Under the pieces are notes generated by a model. The model searched no databases, had not been told where the DNA came from, and saw only the letters and a program-made list of their open reading frames with translations. A program made the translations under genes and the position numbers. Source: Variovorax sp. (GTDB lineage Bacteria > Pseudomonadota > Gammaproteobacteria > Burkholderiales > Burkholderiaceae_C). From it: a stretch of 36,888 nucleotides of DNA. The stretch spans positions 1 through 36,888 of the forward strand of contig SEGN01000014.1 of the NCBI GenBank assembly GCA_004211245.1, read 5' to 3'. Shown in pieces: positions 26,751-36,304 of the stretch. Each line of letters opens with the position of its first letter. Positions within the stretch are counted from its first letter, which is position 1.

Positions 26751-27367
26751 TCCTGATCAATCTGCTTCCGCACAGAGAGGCGGCGCGCAAGCGTCGGCGC
26801 GAGACTTTCTACGCCACGCTGGGGGCTGCCGCGCTCGCGGGCGGGCTCATCGCCGGCGCCGCCTACATCTGGTACGAAGCCCAGATTTCCAGCCAGCAGG
26901 CGAAGAACTCTTATCTTCAGTCCGAAATCACGAAACTCGAAGCCGAGATCAAGGAAATCTCGACACTGCAAAGCGAGATCGCCGCCCTGCGCGCGCGCCA
27001 GCAGGCGGTCGAGGATCTGCAGGGTGACCGCAATCTGCCGGTGCATTTGCTCAACGAGCTGGTGAGGCAGTTGCCGGACGGCGTCTATCTTGCGAGCATG
27101 AAGCAGGACAACCAGGCCGTCACGCTGCAGGGCGTGGCGCAATCGAACGAGCGGGTCTCCGAGCTTCTGCGCAATCTGGGCAACAACAGTCCTTGGCTGG
27201 TCAAGCCCGAGCTGGTGGAGATCACGGCCGGTACCGTCTCGCTCAGCCCGCGCGACCAGCGCCGTGTCGCCAACTTCACGATGCGGATCGGCCTCAAGCG
27301 GCCGACCGACGCGCAGAAACCGCCGCCGGGCGCGATTCCGGTCGCTGGCGCTGCGGCCAAAGGATAG
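26747..27367 (+). CDS. pilN: Type IV pilus inner-membrane protein PilN
   Basis: The 206-residue bitopic protein starts MILINLLPHREAARKRRRE. The INLLPxR motif is the known PilM-binding peptide. A transmembrane helix follows (about 23-45), then a coiled coil (QAKNSYLQSEITKLEAEIKEI) and a periplasmic ferredoxin-like domain. It heterodimerises with PilO. The start is GTG at 26747, overlapping the pilM stop. The C-terminus is Pro/Ala rich and the pilO gene follows after 8 nt. Confidence 0.94.
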   Translation: MILINLLPHREAARKRRRETFYATLGAAALAGGLIAGAAYIWYEAQISSQQAKNSYLQSEITKLEAEIKEISTLQSEIAALRARQQAVEDLQGDRNLPVHLLNELVRQLPDGVYLASMKQDNQAVTLQGVAQSNERVSELLRNLGNNSPWLVKPELVEITAGTVSLSPRDQRRVANFTMRIGLKRPTDAQKPPPGAIPVAGAAAKG

Positions 27368-27375
27368 GAGCTGCC

Positions 27376-28065
27376 ATGGCCACCCGACGCTCCGCCCCGA
27401 ACATCGACTTTGCCGCCGCATCGCGGAAGTTTGCCGATCAGTTTCGCGGCCTGAATCCCAACGACCCCTCTGCCTGGCCGCCGCTCCCGCGCTACGCACT
27501 GTGCGTACTGGTCACGGTCCTGGTTCTGGTGGCACTCTGGTTCGTCTGGCTCACCAACTCGAACGACATGCTGGAAGCCGAGCGCGCAAAGGAAGTCTCG
27601 CTTCGCGCGGACTACCAGAAGAAGGTGGCACTGGCCGCCAATCTCGATTTGCTCAAGAAGCAGCGCGAACAGGTCCAGCAGTATGTGACGTTGCTCGAGA
27701 AGCAGCTTCCGAGCAAGGCCGAAATGGACGCATTGCTGTCGGACATCAACCAGGCCGGCCTCGGTCGCAGTCTGCAGTTCGAACTGTTCCGGCCGGGACA
27801 AGTGGTGGTCAAGGACTACTACGCGGAGTTGCCGATCGCCGTGAAGGTGACGGGCCGTTATCACGACATGGGCTCGTTCGCGGCCGACGTGGCCAATCTT
27901 TCGCGCATCGTCACGCTCAACAACCTGTCGATCTCGCCGCAAAAGGATGGGACCCTGACCATGGACGCGACGGCGCGGACCTTCCGCTACCTCGATGCCG
28001 AGGAACAGGATGCGCAAAGACAGGCTGCCCTGAAGAAGGCGGCGGCGCCGGGAGCCAAGAAATGA
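27376..28065 (+). CDS. pilO: Type IV pilus inner-membrane protein PilO
   Basis: The 229-residue protein has a cytoplasmic N-terminus of about 37 residues, a transmembrane helix (YALCVLVTVLVLVALWFVWL), a coiled coil rich in Lys/Gln/Glu (SLRADYQKKVALAANLDLLKKQREQ) and a periplasmic domain with the typical LLSDINQAGLGRSLQFELFRPG segment. PilO pairs with PilN and contacts PilP to align the pilus machine across the envelope. The ATG at 27376 has GGAG 6 nt upstream. Its stop overlaps pilP (ATGA). Confidence 0.94.
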   Translation: MATRRSAPNIDFAAASRKFADQFRGLNPNDPSAWPPLPRYALCVLVTVLVLVALWFVWLTNSNDMLEAERAKEVSLRADYQKKVALAANLDLLKKQREQVQQYVTLLEKQLPSKAEMDALLSDINQAGLGRSLQFELFRPGQVVVKDYYAELPIAVKVTGRYHDMGSFAADVANLSRIVTLNNLSISPQKDGTLTMDATARTFRYLDAEEQDAQRQAALKKAAAPGAKK

Positions 28066-28601
28066 AAGTGTCGCGCTGGATCGGCCTGTTGATGGTGACG
28101 GTGAGCCTGGTGGGGTGCGGCGGCTCGGATCGCGAGGACCTCCAGCGCTGGATGGTGGAGCAGCGGGCTCTGGTCCGGCCCACGGTCGCGCCGATTTCCG
28201 AGCCGAAGAAGTTCACGCCGCAGGCTTATACGGAAGCTGCGGTCCTCGAACCGTTCAACATTCAGAAGCTGACCCAGGCCTTGCGTCGTGACTCCAGCCA
28301 GCCCAGCACCTCCGGCCTCATTGCGCCCGAACTGGCGCGCCGCAAGGAAGCGCTGGAAGCTTTTCCGCTCGACGCGATGGCCATGGTGGGCAGCCTGAGC
28401 CGCAACGGCAAGCCGGTGGCGCTCATCAGCGTCGACAAACTGCTTTATCAGGTGCGCGTTGGCGATCACTTGGGACTCAACTACGGGCTCATCACCCGCA
28501 TCAGTGAAACCGAACTCGGCTTGCGTGAAATCGTGCAGGACGCCGCCGGTGAATGGATCGAACGCGTGGCGACGCTGCAATTGCAAGAGAGGTCGAAATG
28601 A
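28062..28601 (+). CDS. pilP: Type IV pilus lipoprotein PilP
   Basis: The 179-residue inner-membrane lipoprotein has lipobox LVGC with Cys19. An extended linker follows, then the C-terminal beta-sandwich with the hallmark AMVGSLSRNGKPVALISVDKLLYQVRVGDHLGLNYG. PilP links the PilNO dimer to the PilQ secretin in the outer membrane. The ATG overlaps the pilO stop and the gene overlaps pilQ by 4 nt. All expected features are present. Confidence 0.94.
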   Translation: MKVSRWIGLLMVTVSLVGCGGSDREDLQRWMVEQRALVRPTVAPISEPKKFTPQAYTEAAVLEPFNIQKLTQALRRDSSQPSTSGLIAPELARRKEALEAFPLDAMAMVGSLSRNGKPVALISVDKLLYQVRVGDHLGLNYGLITRISETELGLREIVQDAAGEWIERVATLQLQERSK

Positions 28602-30754
28602 AGCAAGAACAATCCACTATCGCCACATGGCTGCGCGCCGCCGGCGTTGCACTCGTGACGTTGGGTGCCGTGGCCGCCGCTCATGCGCAAAACGCCATCG
28701 AGGCCGTGACGAGTTCGATGCAGTCGGGCTCCGAAGTGATCCGCATTGACCTGACACAGCCGCTGTCGGCACTGCCGACGGGTTTTGCCATTCAGACACC
28801 TGCCCGCATTGCACTCGATTTCCCCGGCGTGACCAATGCCATCGGCCGCTCGGCAATCGATATCAACCAGGGCAACCTTCGCTCGGTCAACGTGGTTCAG
28901 GCAGGGGAGCGCACGAGGCTCGTGCTGAACCTCAAACAGGCGACGGCTTACAAGACCGAGATCCAGGGCAAATCGCTGCTCGTGTCGTTGGAGCCCGTGG
29001 CAGGTCCGGCCCTGGTGGCCTCTGCACAGAGTGCCTTTGCTGAAAATCGCAATCGGGACATGCTGCCGCTGCGGGATGTGGATTTCCGCCTCGGCTCCGA
29101 CAACACCGGCCGCGTGATCGTCGATCTGCCGAACAATCAGGTCGGCGTGGACATCCGGCAACAGGGGAAGAACCTCGTCGTCGAGTTCACCAAATCGACC
29201 CTGCCCGAGGGCCTGCGCCGGCGCCTCGATGTCGCCGATTTCGGCACGCCGGTTCAGTTGATCACGACGCAGCAGTCGGGCGACCGTGTGCGCATGGTCA
29301 TCGAGCCCAAAGGCGATTGGGAACACAGCGCCTATCAGAGCGAGAACCAGTTCGTGGTCGAGGTTCGCGCCCGCAAGGTCGATCCCACCAAGCTGACGCA
29401 GGGTGTGGGCTACAACGGAGAGAAGCTGTCGCTGAACTTCCAGAACATCGAGATTCGCTCCCTGCTTCAGGTGATCGCCGATTTCACGAACTTCAACATC
29501 GTGACCTCCGATTCGGTGACCGGCGCGCTCACGCTGCGCTTGAAAGATGTTCCCTGGGATCAGGCCCTGGACATCATCATGCAGGCGAAGAACCTCGGCA
29601 TGCGCAAGAACGGCAGCGTGTTGTGGATCGCTCCGAAGGACGAGATCAATGCCAAGGAAAAGCTCGAATTCGAGGCCAAGGCTGCGATCGAGAATCTGGA
29701 GCCGCTGCGAACCCAGTCGTTCCAGTTGAACTACACGAAGGCACTTGTCATTGCACAGGGTTTGACCGGCACCGGGGCCTCCTCGGGCGGCGGCGGCGGT
29801 GGAAGCAGCGGAACGACGACGCGTATCCTGAGCCCGCGCGGCAGTGTGATCGCAGAGTCGCGTACCAACCAGCTTTTCGTCTCGGACATCCCTTCCCGCC
29901 TGGCCCAGGTCGCCGAATTGATCCAGAAGCTCGACGTGCCAGTGCGCCAGGTGCTGATCGAGGCGCGGATCGTGGAAGCATCCGACACGTTCGGCAAGTC
30001 GCTGGGCGTCAAGCTGGGCGGTGGTGCGGCCGGCGCCAGCATCGGCTCGGCCAACGGCAATCGCGTCTTCGGCAATCTCGGTGTGCAGCCTGTCGTGACC
30101 GCCGCGACAGCAACGACCGCCGGCAGCGCGTTGACCACGTTCACGAACCAGAACTTCATCAATCTTCCGGCCACCAGCCCCGGCGGCAGCGGTCAGGCAC
30201 CCGGCACTTTTGCCATCTCGTTGTTCAATTCGAGCTTCTCGCGCATGTTGAATCTCGAGATTTCCGCGCTTGAAGCCGATGGCAAGGGCAAGGTGGTTTC
30301 GAGTCCCCGCGTCGTCACTGCCGACCAGACCAAGGCGCTGATCGAGCAGGGCACCGAGCTTCCCTATCAGGTGGCCACCTCCAGCGGGGCGACTTCGATC
30401 GCCTTCCGCAAGGCCAATCTCAAGCTCGAGGTCACGCCGCAGATCACGCCTGAAGGCAACATCATTCTGACGCTCGACGTCAACAAGGACACGGTCGGGC
30501 AGGCAACCACGGCCGGCTTTGCGATCAACACCAAGCACGTGCAGACCGAGGTGCTGGTGGAGAACGGCGGCACGGTGGTCATTGGTGGTATCTTCGAGCT
30601 CACCGAACAGAATGACGAATCGCGTGTGCCGGTGCTCGGCGAGGTGCCGTATGTGGGCGCCCTGTTCCGTACACGCAATCGCACCTACAACAAGACCGAA
30701 ATGCTCGTCTTCATCACCCCGAAAATGATCACCGACCGCAACGCCGCGCGTTGA
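28598..30754 (+). CDS. pilQ: Type IV pilus secretin PilQ
   Basis: PilQ forms the outer-membrane pore through which the pilus passes. The 718-residue protein has a signal peptide (cleavage near AHAQ-NAI), two AMIN domains (about 30-125 and 150-265) that bind peptidoglycan, and STN and secretin N domains (NIEIRSLLQVIADFTNFNIV). A Gly/Ser loop lies near 395, and the secretin core runs to the end (KGKVVSSPRVVTADQTKALIEQG, VPVLGEVPYVGALFRTR). The ATG at 28598 overlaps pilP (ATGA); a longer frame begins 45 nt earlier inside pilP but lacks the signal peptide start. Confidence 0.95.
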   Translation: MKQEQSTIATWLRAAGVALVTLGAVAAAHAQNAIEAVTSSMQSGSEVIRIDLTQPLSALPTGFAIQTPARIALDFPGVTNAIGRSAIDINQGNLRSVNVVQAGERTRLVLNLKQATAYKTEIQGKSLLVSLEPVAGPALVASAQSAFAENRNRDMLPLRDVDFRLGSDNTGRVIVDLPNNQVGVDIRQQGKNLVVEFTKSTLPEGLRRRLDVADFGTPVQLITTQQSGDRVRMVIEPKGDWEHSAYQSENQFVVEVRARKVDPTKLTQGVGYNGEKLSLNFQNIEIRSLLQVIADFTNFNIVTSDSVTGALTLRLKDVPWDQALDIIMQAKNLGMRKNGSVLWIAPKDEINAKEKLEFEAKAAIENLEPLRTQSFQLNYTKALVIAQGLTGTGASSGGGGGGSSGTTTRILSPRGSVIAESRTNQLFVSDIPSRLAQVAELIQKLDVPVRQVLIEARIVEASDTFGKSLGVKLGGGAAGASIGSANGNRVFGNLGVQPVVTAATATTAGSALTTFTNQNFINLPATSPGGSGQAPGTFAISLFNSSFSRMLNLEISALEADGKGKVVSSPRVVTADQTKALIEQGTELPYQVATSSGATSIAFRKANLKLEVTPQITPEGNIILTLDVNKDTVGQATTAGFAINTKHVQTEVLVENGGTVVIGGIFELTEQNDESRVPVLGEVPYVGALFRTRNRTYNKTEMLVFITPKMITDRNAAR

Positions 30755-30776
30755 TGCGCGGCGTCTGCTGAACCGC

Positions 30777-31322
30777 ATGGCGGTCGCGCTCGTCGGCTTG
30801 CCCGGCGCCGGAAAATCTGCTGTGGGCCGGCGCTTGGGGCAGCGCCTGCAACTTCCCTTCATCGACAGCGACCAGGTCGTCGAGCAGCGCATCGGCTGCT
30901 CGATCCGCGAGTTCTTCGAGCGCGAGGGCGAGACGCGTTTCCGGGACATGGAACAGGCCGTGATCGCGGATCTGGCCACGAACGCCGATGGCGTGGTTGC
31001 GACGGGTGGCGGTTCGGTGCTGCGCGAGGCCAATCGCACCCTGCTGCGCGACCACTTCCACGTCATCTACCTGCGCTCCACGCCCGAAGACCTTTTTCGC
31101 CGCCTGCGTCACGACGTCAAGCGCCCGTTGCTTCAGGTGGCCGACCCGCTCGGGCGCCTGCGCGAGTTGCATGCGGTGCGGGACCCCCTTTACCGCCAGA
31201 CCGCGCACGACGTGGTGGAGACGGGGCGTCCGTCGGTTGCGATGCTGGTCAACATGATCGTGATGCAGCTCGAACTGGCCGGCATCGTCGTCCCGCCGCC
31301 GCTTCCCGATCGACCCTCCTGA
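30777..31322 (+). CDS. aroK: Shikimate kinase
   Basis: AroK phosphorylates shikimate with ATP in aromatic amino acid synthesis. The 181-residue protein has Walker A GLPGAGKS (7-14), the shikimate-binding IDSD (29-32), the RDME segment with its Arg, GGGS (glycine-rich substrate motif) and the lid region [10 protein letters not shown]. It lies 22 nt after pilQ, and the linkage of pilQ to aroK-aroB is conserved in proteobacteria. The ATG at 30777 puts Walker A at the usual position. Confidence 0.95.
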   Translation: MAVALVGLPGAGKSAVGRRLGQRLQLPFIDSDQVVEQRIGCSIREFFEREGETRFRDMEQAVIADLATNADGVVATGGGSVLREANRTLLRDHFHVIYLRSTPEDLFRRLRHDVKRPLLQVADPLGRLRELHAVRDPLYRQTAHDVVETGRPSVAMLVNMIVMQLELAGIVVPPPLPDRPS

Positions 31323-31347
31323 AGTCGGTGCGGGCAACGCCTAAACT
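31319..31347 (+). promoter_or_regulatory. Possible internal promoter of aroB
   Basis: CTGAAG (31319-31324), a 17-nt spacer and TAAACT (31342-31347) lie at the aroK stop codon. Only 7 nt separate the -10-like hexamer from the aroB ATG, and no Shine-Dalgarno sequence is present, so a leaderless aroB mRNA is possible. Confidence 0.4.
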
Positions 31348-31354
31348 CGGCGAC

Positions 31355-32455
31355 ATGCTTTTGAACGCCTCCCGGGAATGTGTCCAGATCGAACTCGGCG
31401 ACCGCAGCTATCCCATCGTCATCGGCGAGGGCCTGCTCGACGACAACAGCCTGTACGAGCACTTGCCCCCGGGGGCCAGCGCGCTGATCGTCAGCAACAC
31501 AACGGTCGCGCCCTTGTATGCCGCACGCCTGCGCGCTGTGCTGCAGCGCCGTTTCGGCACGGTACACCTGCTCGAATTGCCTGATGGGGAGGCGCACAAG
31601 GACTGGGCCACGCTCAATCTGATCTTCGATGCGTTGTTGCGTCACGGCTGCGACCGAAAGACGGTGTTGTTCGCTCTGGGCGGCGGCGTGGTCGGCGACA
31701 TGACCGGCTTCGCCGCGGCCAGTTACATGCGCGGCGTGCCGTTCGTTCAGGTCCCGACGACGCTGCTCGCGCAGGTCGATTCGTCGGTGGGCGGCAAGAC
31801 CGCCATCAACCATCCGCTCGGCAAGAACATGGTCGGCGCGTTCTACCAGCCACAGTTGGTGGTGTGCGACCTCGGCACGCTGGCGACGCTGCCCGCGCGA
31901 GAGATGAGCGCCGGACTGGCCGAAATCATCAAGTACGGTCCGATCTACGACATGGCGTTCTTCGACTGGATCGAAGCGCATGTTGAGGACCTGGTGGGCC
32001 GCGACGCGCCGGCACTGGCGTATGCCGTCAGGCGCAGCTGTGAAATCAAGGCCGAAGTGGTGGGCCTGGATGAACGGGAGACAGGCCTGCGCGCGATCCT
32101 CAATTTCGGCCACACCTTCGGGCACGCGATCGAGTCAGGTTTGGGCTATGGCGAATGGTTGCATGGCGAGGCGGTGGGTTGCGGCATGGTGATGGCGGCG
32201 CATCTGTCGCAGCGCCTCGGCGGCGTGGATGCCGCTTTCGTGGCGCGCTTGACGGCGCTGATCGAACGCGCCGGGTTGCCGGTCCAGGGGCCGGCGCTCG
32301 GTGCCGAGCGCTACGTGTCGCTGATGCGCGTCGACAAGAAGTCCGAAGGGGGCGAGATCCGCTTCGTTCTGCTCGACCGGCCGGGCTCGGCGGTCGTGCG
32401 CGCCGCGCCGGATGCCCTGGTGCGCGAGGTGTTGGCGCAATGCTGCGTGACCTGA
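31355..32455 (+). CDS. aroB: 3-dehydroquinate synthase
   Basis: AroB converts DAHP to 3-dehydroquinate, the second step of the shikimate pathway, using NAD and a divalent metal. The 366-residue protein has the NAD-binding [14 protein letters not shown]-type motif ([22 protein letters not shown]), [21 protein letters not shown], and the metal ligands expected in [20 protein letters not shown] and [11 protein letters not shown] chose the ATG at 31355 over the GTG at 31328 because family proteins begin close to the [13 protein letters not shown] strand. It lies 32 nt after aroK. Confidence 0.95.
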   Translation: MLLNASRECVQIELGDRSYPIVIGEGLLDDNSLYEHLPPGASALIVSNTTVAPLYAARLRAVLQRRFGTVHLLELPDGEAHKDWATLNLIFDALLRHGCDRKTVLFALGGGVVGDMTGFAAASYMRGVPFVQVPTTLLAQVDSSVGGKTAINHPLGKNMVGAFYQPQLVVCDLGTLATLPAREMSAGLAEIIKYGPIYDMAFFDWIEAHVEDLVGRDAPALAYAVRRSCEIKAEVVGLDERETGLRAILNFGHTFGHAIESGLGYGEWLHGEAVGCGMVMAAHLSQRLGGVDAAFVARLTALIERAGLPVQGPALGAERYVSLMRVDKKSEGGEIRFVLLDRPGSAVVRAAPDALVREVLAQCCVT

Positions 32456-32477
32456 TGCGCTGTCGTTGCGAGCGCAG

Positions 32478-33611
32478 ATGACGCTCCTTGCCTGCTACGC
32501 GTGCGACCCGGGGCAGTCGCGCGGCCGTCGCCATCCGGAACCCCCGGCCCCCACGCGAAATGCGTTCCAGCGCGACCGCGACCGGATCGTTCATTCGACC
32601 GCGTTTCGCCGGCTGGTCTACAAGACCCAGGTGTTCCTGAACCACGAGGGCGACCTGTTCCGCACCCGCCTGACGCATTCCCTCGAGGTCGCACAGCTTG
32701 GCCGCTCGATCGCGCGGGCGCTGCTGCTCAACGAAGACCTCGTGGAGGCCGTCGCGCTGGCGCACGATCTCGGCCACACGCCGTTCGGCCATGCGGGCCA
32801 GGATGCGCTCGATGCGTGCATGACGGCGCACGGCGGCTTCGAACACAACCTGCAGAGCCTGCGCGTGATCGACGCGCTGGAGCATCGCTATCCGCAGTAT
32901 GACGGCCTCAATCTGAGCTTCGAGACGCGCGAGGGCGTGCTCAAGCACTGCTCGCGTGCGAACGCCGAGCGCCTCGAGGCGCTCGAGCCGAACGGGGTGG
33001 CCCGGCGTTTCCTGGACCGTGTTCAACCGTCGCTCGAAGCGCAACTGTGCAACCTCGCTGACGAGATCGCCTACAACGCGCATGACATCGACGACGGTGT
33101 CCGCTCCGGCCTGATTCGCATCGAGGATCTGGCGGAAGTCGGTCTGTTCGAAAGGTTCCGACTCGAGACGCTGACCGAGCATCCGCAGTTGCAAGGCCGC
33201 CGCGTGCTGTACGAGGCCATCCGTCGCATGCTCAGTGCGCAGGTGTACGACGTGATCGACGCGACGCGCGCCGCGCTCGATGCGGCGGCCCCGGCCGATG
33301 CCGATGCTGCACGGCGCGCCGGCCCCATGGTGTTGTTCAGCACGCAGATGCGCAGCGACTCGACCCGGTTGAAGCAGTTCCTGTTCCGCAATCTCTATCG
33401 GCATCCGCAGGTCATGCAGACCACCGAGCAGGCGCAGCAGGTGGTCAAGGAGCTGTTCGCGGCGTATCTCGACGCGCCGATGGAGATGGCCGATTCGTTC
33501 GCCGATCGCGCCGACCGGGAGCGTGCGGTGGCCGACTACATTGCCGGCATGACCGATCGCTTCGCCATGCGTGAGCACGAGCGCCTCACCGGGCGCCGCT
33601 GGGTGATCTGA
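32478..33611 (+). CDS. dgt: Deoxyguanosinetriphosphate triphosphohydrolase-like protein
   Basis: The 377-residue protein belongs to the dNTPase HD-domain family that cleaves dGTP (or other dNTPs) to nucleoside and tripolyphosphate. The metal-binding HD residues are H67 in RLTHSLEV, H96-D97 in LAHDLGHTPFGH, and the Asp of DEIAYNAHDIDD. The RDRDRIVHSTAFRRLVYKTQVF opening is typical. I chose the ATG at 32478; a TTG 12 nt upstream is possible. It lies 22 nt after aroB and 1 nt before the MFS gene, so it is probably in the same transcript. Confidence 0.93.
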   Translation: MTLLACYACDPGQSRGRRHPEPPAPTRNAFQRDRDRIVHSTAFRRLVYKTQVFLNHEGDLFRTRLTHSLEVAQLGRSIARALLLNEDLVEAVALAHDLGHTPFGHAGQDALDACMTAHGGFEHNLQSLRVIDALEHRYPQYDGLNLSFETREGVLKHCSRANAERLEALEPNGVARRFLDRVQPSLEAQLCNLADEIAYNAHDIDDGVRSGLIRIEDLAEVGLFERFRLETLTEHPQLQGRRVLYEAIRRMLSAQVYDVIDATRAALDAAAPADADAARRAGPMVLFSTQMRSDSTRLKQFLFRNLYRHPQVMQTTEQAQQVVKELFAAYLDAPMEMADSFADRADRERAVADYIAGMTDRFAMREHERLTGRRWVI

Positions 33612-33612
33612 C

Positions 33613-34854
33613 GTGTCGTCGGTCAGGCCTCGCATCCCCCTGGCGGCGTTGGCGGTGGTCGCGGCCGGCGTCAGCGTTGCCCTGCATCTCGGGAAGTTGC
33701 CGCCCGCAGTGCCGGCCTTGCAGGCCGCTCTCGGGCTGACGCTGGTGGAGGCCGGCTTCATGCTGTCGCTGGTGCAATTGGCCGGCATGACGCTCGGGCT
33801 CGTGGTCGGCCTGGCCGCCGACACGATCGGGTTGCGCCGCAGCATGCTCGCGGGGCTGGCCTTCGTCACGGTGGCCAGTGGGCTGGGCGGCTTTGCAGCG
33901 CACCTGGCGCCCGCCCATGTCGTGCCGGCCATGCTGGCGCTGCGTGCGCTCGAAGGGGTCGGCTTCCTGCTGACGGTCATGCCCGCTCCGGGGCTGATCC
34001 GCGCGCTGGCGCCGCCCGGTGCCGAGAAGGCCGCCCTTGGTCTCTGGGGCGCCTACATGCCGCTCGGCGTGGCACTCGCGCTGCTGAGCGGGCCTGCGCT
34101 GATCGCCTGGGGCGGGTGGCCAGGCTGGTGGTGGGCGCTGTCGCTGGTGTCCGCTGCCGCAGGGTTGTGGGTGGTGGCCGCAGTGCCGGCCGATTCGTCG
34201 CGCGCTTCCGCGGCGGCCAACACCGGCTGGGCCGAGCGGATGCGCGCCACGCTCGGTGCGCCGGGTCCGTGGTCCGTCTCGCTGGCCTTCGCGGCCTACT
34301 CGTCGCAGTGGATGGCGGTGATCGGCTTTCTGCCGGCGATCTATGCCGCGGCGGGTGTGCCATCGACCTGGAGCGCCGTGCTCACGGCCCTTGCGGCCGC
34401 GATGAACATCGTCGGCAACGTCGTCGGGGGGCGCTGGCTGCAACGTGGCGCAGCGCCCGCGCGCCTGCTCGGCTGGGGCTTCGGTGCGATGGCGCTCGGC
34501 AGCCTTGCGGCTTTCGCGCAGTGGGGGGCCGGAACGGACATCCTGACACTGCCGCCCTCGCTGCGCTATCTGGCGGTGTGCCTGTTTTCGCTTGCGGGCG
34601 GCATGGTCCCGGCCACGCTTTTCATGCTTGCGGTGCGGCTCGCACCGGGCGCGTCGACCGTCTCGACGACGGTCGGCATGATGCAGCAGGCGTCTGCGCT
34701 CGGGCAGTTCGTGGCGCCGCCCCTGGTGGCATGGATCGCGCATCGCCTTGGCGGCTGGCAATGGACCTGGATGGTGACGCTCACATGTTCGCTGTTCGGC
34801 ATGGCGCTCGCCGCTCGCCTGCCCGCTGCCGCACCCCGGCGCCATGCCGCATGA
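33613..34854 (+). CDS. MFS transporter (CynX/NimT-like)
   Basis: This 413-residue membrane protein has about 12 hydrophobic helices and the MFS loop 2-3 signature variant GLAADTIGLRRSMLAG. The family resembles CynX/NimT-like permeases or efflux pumps. The substrate cannot be told. It starts with GTG at 33613, separated by 1 nt from the dgt stop, and ends overlapping the DUF1415 gene (ATGA). The context, downstream of housekeeping shikimate and nucleotide genes, gives little hint of the cargo. Confidence 0.85.
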   Translation: MSSVRPRIPLAALAVVAAGVSVALHLGKLPPAVPALQAALGLTLVEAGFMLSLVQLAGMTLGLVVGLAADTIGLRRSMLAGLAFVTVASGLGGFAAHLAPAHVVPAMLALRALEGVGFLLTVMPAPGLIRALAPPGAEKAALGLWGAYMPLGVALALLSGPALIAWGGWPGWWWALSLVSAAAGLWVVAAVPADSSRASAAANTGWAERMRATLGAPGPWSVSLAFAAYSSQWMAVIGFLPAIYAAAGVPSTWSAVLTALAAAMNIVGNVVGGRWLQRGAAPARLLGWGFGAMALGSLAAFAQWGAGTDILTLPPSLRYLAVCLFSLAGGMVPATLFMLAVRLAPGASTVSTTVGMMQQASALGQFVAPPLVAWIAHRLGGWQWTWMVTLTCSLFGMALAARLPAAAPRRHAA

Positions 34855-35420
34855 CGACGCCAGTGCTCGCCGGGCAGGCCATCGCCGACACGCGCCGCTG
34901 GGTGGAGCAAGCGGTCATTGGGCTCAACCTTTGCCCTTTCGCCAAGGCTGTCCACGTCAAGGCGCAGATTCACTGGGCGGTGTATCCGTCGTCCCACGAA
35001 GACGCGCTGATCGACATGCTGCTGGCCGAGGCGCGGGCGCTGGCTGCATGCGATGCGTCGGTGCGCGACACTACGCTTTTGATCGCACCCAACACCTTGT
35101 CCGATTTCCTTGATTTCAATGACGCCACGGCGCGCGCCGAGCGCAGGCTCGCACGCGCCGGCTTCGAGGGCGTGCTGCAGCTGGCCAGCTTCCACCCGCG
35201 GTTTCAGTTCGGCGGCACGGAGCCCTCCGATATCGGCAATGCCACCAATCGTGCGCCCTACCCGACGCTGCACCTGTTGCGCGAAGACAGCGTCAGCCGG
35301 GCGGTCGAGGCGTTCCCCGAGGCGGAGGCGATCTTCGAGCGCAACATCGAGACGCTGGAGACACTCGGCGCCGCAGGGTGGGCGGCCCTCGACGTCGGGC
35401 CCGGCGCCGCGCGGTCATGA
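34851..35420 (+). CDS. DUF1415 family protein
   Basis: The 189-residue protein is of unknown function. The motif GLNLCPFAK (24-32) near the N-terminus, the LLIAPNTLSDFLDFND segment and FHPRFQFGGTEPSDIGNATNRAPYPTLHLLRE are the conserved blocks of the DUF1415 family. The conserved Cys and His residues could bind metal, but this is a guess. No signal peptide or membrane segment is visible, so it is probably cytoplasmic. It overlaps both neighbours by 4 nt, between an MFS transporter and a methyltransferase. Confidence 0.85.
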   Translation: MTTPVLAGQAIADTRRWVEQAVIGLNLCPFAKAVHVKAQIHWAVYPSSHEDALIDMLLAEARALAACDASVRDTTLLIAPNTLSDFLDFNDATARAERRLARAGFEGVLQLASFHPRFQFGGTEPSDIGNATNRAPYPTLHLLREDSVSRAVEAFPEAEAIFERNIETLETLGAAGWAALDVGPGAARS

Positions 35421-36289
35421 AGACGATGCTCAAGCCGTCCAAGGCAGCAAAGGCCGAGGCCGAGCTCGCTGAAGCGATTCGCCCCGGCCAATCGATCGAG
35501 CTGCTCAAGGAGCTGCACATCCTCACGCGCGAGGGCCGGCTCAACCAGGATTCGCGCCGCAAGCTCAAACAGGTCTACCACCTGTCCCAGTTCATCGAAA
35601 AGCTGCTGCGCGAAATGCCCGGCGAGGGTGCCCACGCCACGCTGGCCGACCACGGGGCGGGCAAGTCCTACCTGGGCTTCATCGTCTATGACCTGTTCTT
35701 CAAGGCACTGGGCGGCGGCCATGTGTACGGCATCGAAACGCGGCCTGAACTCGTCGCTCGATCGGCGGCGCTGGCGGCGCGCCTCGGCTTTGAGCGCATG
35801 GGCTTCCTCAACCTGACGGTGGCGGAGTCCGCGACTTCGCCCGAGCTCCCGGCACAGATCGACATGGTCACCGCGCTGCACGCCTGCGACACCGCCACCG
35901 ACGACGCGATCGCGTTCGGTCTCGCCAAGGAGGCGAAGTTCATGGTGCTGGTGCCTTGCTGCCAGGCCGAAGTGGCCGCGTGCCTGCGCGAAACCAAGGC
36001 GCTGGCCCTCGCGCGCACGCCGCTGGCCGAGCTGTGGCGCCACCCGCTGCACACGCGCGAGATCGGCAGCCAGCTCACCAACGTGCTGCGCTGCCTGTTG
36101 CTCGAAGCGCATGGCTACCAGGTCACGGTGACCGAATTGGTGGGCTGGGAACACAGCATGAAGAACGAACTCATCATTGCCCGCCGCACCGGCCAGCGCA
36201 ACGGCGGCGCGGCCCGGCGGTTGTGCGAGCTGCTGGCACAGTTCGGGCTCGATGCGCTGCTCGAGACGCGCTTCCGCCTGCCGGCCTGA
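35417..36289 (+). CDS. SAM-dependent methyltransferase (Methyltransf_32-like)
   Basis: The 290-residue protein has a Rossmann-type methyltransferase core. Motif I is ADHGAGKSYLGF (78-88), acidic motif II is YGIETRP (E107), motif IV is ALHACDTATDDA (153-164), and a PCCQ (180-183) motif follows. The combination is typical of the Methyltransf_32 / METTL25-GSTCD-like group, whose bacterial members have no assigned substrate. An RNA or protein target is conceivable. The ATG at 35417 overlaps the DUF1415 stop. No terminator follows; the transposase gene starts 15 nt later. Confidence 0.85.
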   Translation: MKTMLKPSKAAKAEAELAEAIRPGQSIELLKELHILTREGRLNQDSRRKLKQVYHLSQFIEKLLREMPGEGAHATLADHGAGKSYLGFIVYDLFFKALGGGHVYGIETRPELVARSAALAARLGFERMGFLNLTVAESATSPELPAQIDMVTALHACDTATDDAIAFGLAKEAKFMVLVPCCQAEVAACLRETKALALARTPLAELWRHPLHTREIGSQLTNVLRCLLLEAHGYQVTVTELVGWEHSMKNELIIARRTGQRNGGAARRLCELLAQFGLDALLETRFRLPA

Positions 36290-36304
36290 AGCTTCTGGTC
36301 CGCC

